Shown: piece after piece, positions 13,827-22,430 of the stretch | How positions within the stretch are numbered: position 1 is the first letter of the stretch | Layout of the letters: each line of letters opens with the position of its first letter | DNA from: Amphiura filiformis | Lineage: Eukaryota > Echinodermata > Ophiuroidea > Amphilepidida > Amphiuridae | Assembly: GCF_039555335.1 (NCBI RefSeq) | Contig: NC_092628.1 | Location: forward strand, 37,284,965 to 37,348,964 | DNA: 64,000 bases | Direction: 5' to 3' | Notes under the pieces: model-generated | The model's database searches: none | Told to the model about the DNA's origin: nothing | The model's input: the letters and a program-made list of their open reading frames with translations, nothing else | Translations under genes and position numbers: made by a program

Positions 13827-14784
13827 ATGTGGTTTTTTTTGTGGTATCGCTATCATCATCAGATACAAATGTATGAGCACGAAAGAGATTGGAAGTAGTA
13901 CATACGCAGGCCTACTATTGACGTAAAGAGCGGCCGTATCATGTTTCCAACTTGCTAGCAACGCAAAAATATGAATATACAATGTACGAAAAATCATTAA
14001 ATAATGATATAAATGTCCATCACTGATTATGTGTCTTAAATGTGTTACATGTATATCAGGCTCAAAAATCTAGTGGCCCGCCAGGCCAGCATTGTTGGAA
14101 GTTTACTGGCCCGATGCAAAATCCACTGGCGCGGGGCCACCGCTTAAATCTGTCCCTGCTCACAATCACTTGCTCCTACAAAATGAGCATTAAGTTGCCA
14201 GGACACTATAGAAGATACAGTCCATTAAGGTGGTTCTACACCCCCTGACAATTTTGTGACTAATTTTGCATTTTTCTCAAAAAATAACTACATTTTGTAC
14301 ACACTGGTAACAAAAGTTATGTATATTATAGGGGCAAGGATTTCATTAAATATGTTTTAAGAAATGAGGTACATTCTAGCGGTACATGTACCTCTATATC
14401 TCTTCTTATCATAAATAACATAACGCTTGTATTGAGTCACTGAAATTCCAGTGTAGTAACTGCAGGGGAGACTAGGGGGAACTGGGGGCCACTCAGACTT
14501 GTTTGCCGGGAGGGTGGATCGGGTGACCAGATCAGTCATGCCTGATGGACCCTGCTGATGGGGTCCTCTGATGTGTAAGATGACGTGTTGTAGTGAGTGA
14601 AAGGTCACTTGGTTTTGTCAAGCAAAGGTCGAAAATGTTTATTTTGAAAAACATTATACGAAATATAAAAATGAAAAAAAAAAGTTTAATAGTCATTGTC
14701 TCGAAGAGTGTATCATGTGGTGATACAAGTGGGTCATGGATTTATTTATATAAAAAATATGTTGATACCATGTTACCTTCAGAT

Positions 14785-14967
14785 CAGGGGTAGCGCTAGG
14801 TTTTCAAACAAGGGGTCAAAATTTTCAATTTTGTGAAGCTATGGATCCAAAACAATAGAAATAAAGGGTGAAAATGACCCTTTAGCAACCTCAAAATGGT
14901 AATTTTGTGCGCCAAAAGTTAAAAAAATGCGCCTATGACCCCATGGCGCAAGTTAGCGCTACCTCTG
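14785..14967. mobile_element. 183-bp hAT-like MITE with perfect 8-bp duplication
   Basis: CAGGGGTAGCGCTAGG at the left mirrors TTAGCGCTACCTCTG at the right. Both ends are flanked by the identical octamer CTTCAGAT (14777-14784 and 14968-14975). It is too short to code; it is a deletion derivative or MITE. Confidence 0.85.
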
Positions 14968-14975
14968 CTTCAGAT

Positions 14976-15700
14976 ACAACCGTATAGCCAAATTTTAGGC
15001 AAGAAACGATTACCGGGTAACACATTCACAGTGAATGGAAAATTGTGCGCCAATATTATCCCATTTTAAATAAAAAAGATTTTTGAAAACTTCAGTGCAT
15101 GGTCTTATAGCAAAACAAAAAAAATGGGATCTTGTTGGAGCATATGTTATTAAATGTTATTTTTAAAAAACATTTGATGAAAAGCACCCTTATGCCACTT
15201 GCGAGTTCTTGGTCCTGGTTCCAAAGCTGACAGTGAAGTTCTTAAACTCAGGTCTTTAATGGTGCTGTTCCATTTGCAATACACACCCCGATTAAAATTG
15301 ACATCGCCTCCCCTCCCCTTAAGCATGGCTCGATTTAGAGGGGCTTTACATATATGTGTAACATGGGTTCTGTGCATGTAAAATTCTGCCTGTGCATGCA
15401 AAATTGACTGTTATTTAGACTGAACCTGAACCAGAAGCAAGTCATTTTTTACTTCAGAATGAAACAACAACACCTTATTTTGTATTGGGAACATCAGTTC
15501 ACATACCGTATATGAGTCAAAATATGCTAAGGTGTTATAAAAGTGAACACAGGGGTCAATTTCTAAACTTGGTTATTTTTCTCTGCAACTAACTTCATAT
15601 GATAGTGTACATAATTAGCTACAATGATATAGAAAGCAAAATATAAGTTGTTGTACATGAACTTCAGATTTTATTTTTTTCGGTTTGGAACTTCAACCTT
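14976..15700. other. AT-rich intergenic stretch, nothing recognised
   Basis: Only short unsupported reading frames on both strands; no splice-linked coding or inverted repeat was recognised. Confidence 0.45.
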
Positions 15701-16534
15701 GCGTACGTCAGATTTGACAGACAAAATATTTCAATTTTTGTGGCATAAATAATAAATTTATCATCAGGAGGTACTCTTTTGCACTTATTTTAATGTAACA
15801 AATATAGTTCTTATGAATAAATGTCAAAAAACAATCCAAATAAATAAATAAATAGTTCTAAATGTCTTTGAAAATTGGTTTGTGGTTCATACGACTTACA
15901 AAAAAGGTAAGGTACAACTACAATTAACCTCATTACAGCCACTGGATATCAAAGAATATTTGTAAATTTTTGAAAAAGGTTAAGTATAACATGTTTGCAG
16001 AGTTTAAATGAAGTTTAAAGATAGAACATAGTAAATAAGAGGATTAATTCAGATGTGCTTGACGTACGTCAGTTTGACGGACACACATGTGCGTACGTCA
16101 GATTTGACGGACACACATGTGCGTACGTCAGATTTGACAGACAAAATATTTCAATTTTTGTGGCATAAATAATAAATTTATCATCAGGAGGTACTCTTTT
16201 GCACTTATTTTAATGTAACAAATATAGTTCTTATGAATAAATGTCAAAAAACAATCCAAATAAATAAACAAATAGTTCTAAATGTCTTTGAAAATTGGTT
16301 TGTGGTTCATACGACTACAAAAAGGTAAGGTACAACTACAATTAACCTCATTACAGCCACTGGATATCAAAGAATATTTGTAAATTTTTGAAAAAGGTTA
16401 AGTATAACATGTTTGCAGAGGTTAAATGAAGTTTAAAGATAGAACATAGTAAATAAGAGGATTAATTCAGATGTGCTTGACGTGCGTCAGTTTGACGGAC
16501 ACACATGTGCGTCGTCGTCAGTTTTGACGGACAC
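15701..16534. repeat. 420-bp tandem duplication with GTCAGATTTGACAG motifs
   Basis: Two copies begin GCGTACGTCAGATTTGACAG at 15701 and 16121 and are almost identical to the end. The junction holds extra short copies of 'GCGTACGTCAGATTTGACGG ACACACATGT', so a 28-bp unit is nested at the boundary. Related GTCAGA/TTTGACAG motifs recur at 22740-22800 and 23200-23590. Confidence 0.85.
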
Positions 16535-17311
16535 TTGCACAATTTAATATCACAAAACCTGGCCAATATTAGAAAAGACATTGAATTTTAAAAAAGTGCA
16601 GGTGTGCTACAAATCCCTTGCTTAAAAGGAGCTGTATATAGTGTGATTTGGCAGATTTACTTGAATTTTCTAGCCTAGATCTGCAATTTACAGTGGGCAA
16701 TAAATCTGTCCTCCTGATTCTATATGTGATCGCACTCCTCCAAACTCAATCCCTTTTCAATGACCAGCTTACAATAAGTGTATTTGCCTTTAAATTCGAG
16801 TATTACATGTAGATGTACATTGCATGGTAAATTTCACAAGTTTGTTATTACATAATAAGAATTCTTAACATATAAGAATTAAGAATTCATGCTTTCCATA
16901 GTCAATTTTTTCAGAACCTATCGTGCCATAGATTGCTGACTGGACATGTACATGTAGGTAAGTTATATCATCCAAGTTGCTCCATTTTGCAAACAATACA
17001 GCCAGCTACTTTAACACCAATCTAGAATCACCATGAAAATGTGGTTCAAGTTGTTCCAATAATAATAATGGAATTTGTACAATAACATTGTTTGGTTTTA
17101 ACTTTTTTTTTTCTTCTTTTTCTTACACAGATAAGTCAACTGTAAAACAAAGAAGACACTCGCTGGTCACAACAATATGAGTGCATTCATCAGTCATAAG
17201 AACAAATAACTTATTTACACATCTATGTGCTATAGTTAGCAAGTCAAATTTACCCAACCATTTAGGTGTATACAACTAAGCACTATGTTAAGCCGTGCAT
17301 GGCAGTGTAAT
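16535..17311. other. AT-rich stretch downstream of the transposase-like gene
   Basis: Lies 3' of the Tudor-like terminal exon on the minus strand and may include its 3' UTR. No other gene or repeat was recognised. Confidence 0.4.
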
Positions 17312-17567
17312 TTAAAGTTCTGCTGCAAACTTGAACTGTCCTCTGTTGCTGATTGGGAATGGGGCAGAAAGAGTTCTTACAACCTTGTGTGATTCATACC
17401 AAAGAAGATCTGCGGGATCTGGCCACTTCCAGAACTTGCCAGCTTTCTCTAGGCAATCGATTTCTGTTTCATCTCCTACAATTTGTTTGACTATCCCAGG
17501 ATAATACATTCCCTTATATTCGGCTAACACCCAGTCACCAATTCTCCACTGCTTATCTTCATAATCT
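17312..17567 (-). CDS. Tudor-like terminal exon of the transposase-like gene
   Basis: Acceptor TTTTTCAG precedes 'ATTATGAAGATAAGC'. The exon encodes 'DKQWRIGDWVLAEYKGMYYP', 'DETEIDCLEKAGKFWKWP' and ends 'NRGQFKFAAEL' then TAA. Glu/Gly-rich beta strands with GDWV and a WKWP motif resemble the small Tudor/SH3-like barrel that closes this protein family. It is intact here and is the only undamaged domain of the gene. A possible small upstream exon (about 17899-17992, 'SDESEPDLDASLTNQ') has an in-frame stop at its start. Confidence 0.65.
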
Positions 17568-18091
17568 GAAAAATGCATGAAAAATAATTGTAATATAATG
17601 TACAATATAATATTATTCTTATACTTGTAGAGAAAATATATATTTTAAGTGTACATTGATATGAAATAAATGCATGTGTAGTAGTACTTGTCATAAATAT
17701 GTCAATCTAAGATTACTGAAGACAAATCTTACCTCAGCATCTACTTAAGAAAATGTTTCATGCATCTTTGAACTTTGTAATCTAAAGTTATATAATAAGC
17801 ATATATTTCATAAAGGTTCCTCAAACAGACTTGTCATAAGTAGATACTCATTATATCACAATATGAACCAACTTTTAATCACAGGGTGTACAAATTTACC
17901 TGTCTTGTGATTCTGCACTTGATTAGTGAGAGATGCATCCAGGTCTGGCTCAGATTCATCCGATTAAATCACGTTCACCTGAAATAGAGCAAACATTAAA
18001 TGCCAAATAATGTTACTTTTAAGCAGGGAGGGTTGATAGCATACTGTAAGAAAGAAATATACTGCAATTGTGATTAAAAGTAACATTAAGT

Positions 18092-18491
18092 TAAGCACAG
18101 GGAAAATCTGCGATTTCTGAGAGTAAAATCGCGCGCCAGTTTCTGAAAATGTGCTATTTTATGTAATTTGCACATTTTTAACAAAATGCTAATTTTTCTC
18201 CCCAAAAGTTCAAATACATGCAATATTAAAATTTTTATTCTTTTTTCCTTCTATATTTTTATGAATTTTTTTGCGGCCTATTTTCTATACTTTAAATAGC
18301 ATGGATTGTGTTGCAGGTCATTGTGGATTCTTTGATTTTTGTAAAAACTTCAGGTTTTTGCAAAGTTAGTACTTGAAAAATGGTTATTTTGGTAAAATCT
18401 TAAAATTTGTGGTCGGACCCAAAATGCGCGATTATACCCAAAATGCGCAAATTCCTGCGTTTTTTGTGCATCACACATTTTCCCTGTCCTT
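18092..18491. mobile_element. Mutator-like MITE, copy 1 (9-bp duplication)
   Basis: The ends read AAGCACAGGGAAAAT and, reverse complemented, AAGGACAGGGAAAAT. The 9-bp sequence ACATTAAGT occurs on both sides (18083-18091 and 18492-18500), a length typical of Mutator-like elements. A second copy of the same ~400-bp sequence lies at 37616-38020 in the same orientation. It sits between exons of the transposase-like gene. Confidence 0.7.
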
Positions 18492-18639
18492 ACATTAAGT
18501 CTTTGCATTTATACGCATTACACGTTTTTGTAGGTCATGATGTTATCAGCAATTTTGTATTAACAAGTTTCCACTTTGTAAATAATAAATTCAACATGTA
18601 CTGTTAATGACATTGAAAATAAAAACATTTCTGACATAC

Positions 18640-18946
18640 CTTGCAACTGTCTGAACAAGTCTTCAATACTTTCTTCACCAGGGGAAGGCTCATCTGCACC
18701 AGGGGAAGGCTCATCTGCACCAGGGGAAGGCTTATCTGCACCAGGGAAGGCTCATCTGCATCAGGGGAGGCTCATCTGCACCAGGGAAAGCTCTTCTGCA
18801 GTGTCATTTGGGGAAGGTTCTTCTGATGGTTGGTTTTCATGAGAAGTGGGTATTTCACGATCCATCTTCAATACTTGTCTCTGCCACGGGTTAACGTAAG
18901 TTGCATTGGCACAGTTGGTTGGGGGGACTTGAAATGCACCCTTCAC
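18640..18946 (-). pseudogene. Transposase-like gene, linker exon ending at a splice donor
   Basis: After 'CANATYVNPWQRQ' comes an acidic, Pro-rich linker built from a 20-21 bp repeat ('ADEPSPG' units). It ends 'ESIEDLFRQLQ' just before a consensus donor GTATGT. The mix of 20- and 21-nt copies breaks the frame. Confidence 0.55.
18679..18800. repeat. 20-21 bp minisatellite (about six copies)
   Basis: Units of CAGGGGAAGGCTCATCTGCAC occur three times at 21 bp and then as 20-bp variants. On the minus strand the 21-bp form encodes the 7-residue repeat ADEPSPG. Confidence 0.85.
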
Positions 18947-19907
18947 AGAAGCACCCCAGTAAACGAGTTTTTATCACACCTGGCGACACACACTTGATGG
19001 CATGAAAGGCACGGGTTCCTGCTACTGGCTTCTTAACTTCTCGTTTTCTTTCTCTTTGGATTTCATTTCTTCTGACGAAGAAGAACGTACGGCGTTGTCC
19101 CTTGCAACTTTCTCTTGACAGTTCTTCTTTACAGTAGGTGTACATTTCTTCTGCTGTATTAATCACAGCTCTTCTCGAAACAACGGCTCTCCTGACTGCA
19201 CTTTTTACCACCCCTGAAACCCCATCGCTAGGCCCCTTTCCATGCCTTGATCCGAAATATAGTCTTTCAAAGTCGTCGACCCCATAATCCTCTGTGGCAT
19301 AGCTTATGTCACCAAATGGGCCTCGGGATTTATATTGACAGCCGCAGCCGTCCGTGTACTCAACTATGTGTTCCAAAGGAAGTCCCCTACTTTCCTTGAG
19401 GTGCTTTACAGCGACCTCTTCGAAATGATGCACTGCATGGAAATCGTGCCCTAAATCTTCGCTTATGAAAACCATCGCCTCTTGGACTATGTGGGACTGA
19501 GTTGCATCAGAGTGCACACAATTATAATAGCCAACGATAGGGTGAACAGTCACTTGTTGAGTCGCCCAATGTGCAGACTGTATTTCATCTTGAGATAGGC
19601 ATCCATAATTTTCTGCAAAATCCAGTACCAGCAAGGCCCAGTTCTGTGGGAGCTTTGTACTAATTTCTGTAAACATGTCCTGCTGCCAGTTAGCAACAAA
19701 TACATGCTTGGCTAGAGTTTCGGTTTCATTCAATAGTTCTTCCACCAGCTCGGATATGGTCTTTCTCTGTGTGATCAGAACTTTTTTTGCTTTTGTTTTC
19801 CCATTGTGTTCATAAGTTTGAAGTGCCCACTTTCGCCACTGTACCATAGAGTCACCATGAGCTGCTATCAGTGGTGTAAATCGGTTCACGCAGCTTTTCA
19901 GTTCCAC
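18891..19907 (-). pseudogene. Transposase-like catalytic core block
   Basis: An uninterrupted frame of about 338 codons. Candidate RNase H-fold acidic positions are 'LVLDFAENYG' (about residue 93), 'YTDGCGCQYKSR' (about residue 184) and a third in or after 'GKGPSDGVSG'. The motif 'SAHWATQQVTVHP' between the first two is typical of the family. Its end reads 'LLGCFCEGC', after which the conserved 'CANATYVNPW' segment is one frame away, past a run of six C. Confidence 0.72.
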
Positions 19908-20463
19908 ATTCTGGGCAACTCCTGTTTATGCAGTCAGGTTTTGCATAGTTGTCACCGTCGTTCTTTGGGCACATTGATAGACCAATTAGCTCATACTTAT
20001 TTTTGACTTTTATGTCTGGCATCTCATACACCTGAGCAGCCCTGTTCAATGACTCCAATTTAAGCAGAATATCAGTACAGTACTCACAGAGACATTGATT
20101 AAGTTTATTTCTGTGTTGAAGGAGGACATTTTCAGGTCTCAGCTTTTGAAACAACGAGCGACTAACAACGGTAACATGATCTGGGTGTTCTTCCTTCCAC
20201 ATTGTGTATGCCTGATCAATAGAGACTTCCATAACCCTTCTCTGTGTCTGCTGTTTCACTGTTCTCATGTACGGCAATTCCCTCGATACCTTCGGTAATC
20301 TGTAAAATGACTGTATTTCGTTAATCACCTCCATGCTTGTAGCATCGCTTCGTCTTTTCCGTGACTTTGACATCATATCCTCATCAAGTGATTTTGAAAG
20401 CTCCGACAGGTAATTGGGCGCACATCCAATTGTTTGGCTAAGTGACTTTGCATACGGTATTTC
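19852..20463 (-). pseudogene. Transposase-like gene, Cys-rich linker block
   Basis: Encodes 'FYRLPKVSRELPYMRTVKQQ', then 'YTMWKEEHPDHVTVVSRSLF', 'LRPENVLL', 'QCLCEYC' and 'CPECGTEKL'. The paired cysteines suggest a zinc-binding site. The conserved reading passes into the next frame (+1) just after CPECGTE, inside the overlap with the core block. Confidence 0.7.
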
Positions 20464-20886
20464 TTACTTATTAGATTTGCTCTCACCAGTAGTCGCTCTC
20501 TTTAAGGGAAGCGGAATCTTTCTTTTCTTCAGTTCTTGGACTCTCCTTTTTACACTGTCTGTCATGCACTTTCCTAACTGTAGGGTTCTTTTTGCACTTA
20601 ATACACCAATACCACGTCTTTGCAATGCAGCTTGTTTCCTCGGTGTTGTGTGCTTTCCTGACACAAAGTCTTCTACTATGGACGCAAATTTTTCTGGATC
20701 GTTTATTGGAAATCGTTCCCACAATCTCTTGAATGCCATCCGTTGTGCAGACTTGGATATGAAACCACTAGATGTCCGGGGAGGAGTGCTATTGACTGGA
20801 CATTGCTTTCCTTGGTTTTCCTTTCGCTTTTCACTTCTCCTTTTTGCATCTATTTCCCTTGCTCGCCTCTTCTGTTGTGGGTTCAT
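20464..20886 (-). pseudogene. Transposase-like gene, second block
   Basis: Begins 'MNPQQKRRAREIDAKRR', continues with 'MAFKRLWERFPINDPEKFAS', and ends at TAA at 20464. The next block (19852-20376) is in the same frame, so a single stop separates them. Part of the sequence after the stop also reads well one frame over ('KKYRMQSHLAKQL'), so a pair of compensating indels is possible. Confidence 0.6.
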
Positions 20887-21063
20887 CCTAGCTCATGCGT
20901 TCTTGTTGTTTAATCCGATTATATTCAGTTTTCTTTTTTTTTTTCTGTGCGAGTAAGTACTTTTGACTTTTTTCCTTGTGTTGTACATTTTCCTTTGGCA
21001 GATTCTACAGCTCCTTCAGAGAGTCGTTTTCATAGCGTTGTTGTCGAATCACGGCCTGTTTCT

Positions 21064-21333
21064 CTATCTCGTTCTCTTTGCTTTTCTGTTCTTTTGGCTC
21101 GTCTGCTCACGTTGACGTGCAGCTTCCGATGCTAAAAACTTTTTCCTTGCTTCAGGATCTTGCTTTAATTTTTCTCGCCTATTTCTAGCCCAACGTGCAG
21201 AAGATGTAGAAGGTGTATGTGCAGAAGATGTAGAAGGTGTATCTTCATCATTTTCAGGCGAATCATTCTCACGCTCCGCAACATCACACGGTTTTTTACG
21301 ATTGAAACTCCTCATCCGAATACTCAACACCAT
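21064..21333 (-). pseudogene. Transposase-like gene, N-terminal basic block
   Basis: Starts ATGGTGTTGAG at 21333 and encodes an acidic/Ser-rich lead ('TPSTSSAHTPSTSSAR', an imperfect duplication) followed by 'WARNRREKLKQDPEARKKF', typical of the basic start of this family. The link to the next block is unresolved and needs a short intron or frameshift between 20890 and 21064. Confidence 0.55.
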
Positions 21334-21540
21334 CTTGACAACACTAGCCTATATTAAAAAAGGGGAAAAAAGGTAAGTGTTAGAACACAGGGCGATTCTT
21401 TAACCCACATTACCACAAGTGTCACTGCTTTCTTTTAAAATGTCAAAAACAAATGCAAAATGATGTGATTGGACGCCCCTGTGTCTACTTTTATTGTATT
21501 TTTTTACCCACTTCCCAAGCAATATAAAATAAACCTCGGC

Positions 21541-22430
21541 CATGTGAACATCCCCACCAGAGGCTCAGTTTTTTATTATGGAGCCCAGACTACCCACCAC
21601 TAAGACCACTTTACTAAGACCTATCAGAACCATTCATGTGAACACCCCGCTGGAGGATCCGTTTTTGAGTTATGGAGCCGGACTACCCACCACTGAGACC
21701 ACCTTACCAAGACCTATCAGAACCATTCATGTGAACACCCCGGTAGGTTGACCTACAAAAATGTTTGTGTTTTTAATATGCATAGTGATAATTTGTGTTC
21801 ATGCCATACTATGAACACAAATTATCACTTTGCATATTAAAAACACAAACATTTTTGTAGGTCAACCATGAATGATCCTAGCATTTAGTACTAGGTCCAG
21901 GGACACTCCAAAACCGAAAAAAATTTAAAAAAAAAAAAAAAATTTTTTTTTTTTTTTTTTTTATTTATTTTTTTTTTAAATCCGGAAATTCCAGAGCACA
22001 TAAAAAAATCCGGAAATCCGGATAAATCCGGAAGTGTGACATCTCTGCAAGCCCTATCAGAACCATTCGTGTGAACACCCCGCCGGAGGCTCCGTTTCGA
22101 GTTATGGAGCCCGACTACCACCGAGACCACTTTTCCGAGACCTATCAGAACCATTCATGTGAACCCCAGGCTGGAGGCTCCATTTTTGAGTTATGGAGCC
22201 TGGACTACCCACCACTAAGACCACCTTACCAAGACCTATCAGAACCATTCATGTGAACACCCCTGCCGGAGGCTCCGTTTCGAGTTATGGAGCCCGACTA
22301 CCACCGAGACCACTTTTCCGAGACCTATCAGAACCATTCATGTGAACCCCGCCGGAGGCTCCATTTTGAGTTATGGAGCCCGGACTACCCACCACTGAGA
22401 CCACCTTACGCAGACCCCCCCCCCCCCAGG
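21541..22430. repeat. ~90-bp satellite array (about seven units)
   Basis: Units share GACCTATCAGAACCATTC, ATGTGAACACCCCGCCGG, AGGCTCCGTTT, GAGTTATGGAGCC and a 'CTACCCACCACTGAGACCAC' block. The array is split at 21740-22050 by a hairpin and a poly-A/poly-T tract with repeated AATCCGGAA motifs. No coding frame matches the period. Confidence 0.8.
21746..21867. repeat. Near-perfect 57-bp hairpin inside the satellite
   Basis: GGTTGACCTACAAAAATGTT and on through TAATTTGTGTTCAT are mirrored after an 8-bp loop by ATGAACACAAATTATCACTT and on to TTTTTGTAGGTCAACC. Only one or two mismatches are seen, so it is a young palindromic MITE or an extruding hairpin. Confidence 0.88.

Larger units (their letters stand above)
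6398..14158. mobile_element. hAT-like element split by a DIRS insertion
   Basis: The left end reads CAGGGACAGACTTAGG; the right end, reverse complemented, reads CAGGGACAGATTTAAG. Both are flanked by the identical 8-bp sequence CTCACAAT (6390-6397 and 14159-14166), the target duplication expected for hAT transposition. Both halves share 'CTAGTGGCCC/TACTGGCCC' motifs. Without the retroelement inside it, the element is only about 700 bp and has no transposase, so it is non-autonomous. Confidence 0.8.
17312..21333 (-). pseudogene. DDE-transposase-like multi-exon gene, disrupted
   Basis: Successive minus-strand blocks give the layout of a large protein family seen in fish and marine invertebrates: a Lys/Arg-rich N-terminus, a linker ending 'SLFQKLRPENVLL', a Cys pair (CLCEYC and CPECG), a transposase-like core, a Cys cluster, an Asp/Glu-Pro-rich linker and a Tudor-like C-terminus. 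The core has candidate acidic residues in 'LVLDFAENYG', 'YTDGCGCQYKSR' and 'FGSRHGKGPSDG'. Frame breaks are visible: an in-frame TAA at 20464, a +1 shift within 19852-19907, another at a C6 run near 18930, and unit-length changes in the linker repeat. Splice-like junctions near 18640 and 17567 argue for an intron-bearing gene or domesticated element and against a simple transposon. I infer that it is inactive; assembly errors are the alternative. Confidence 0.7.
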
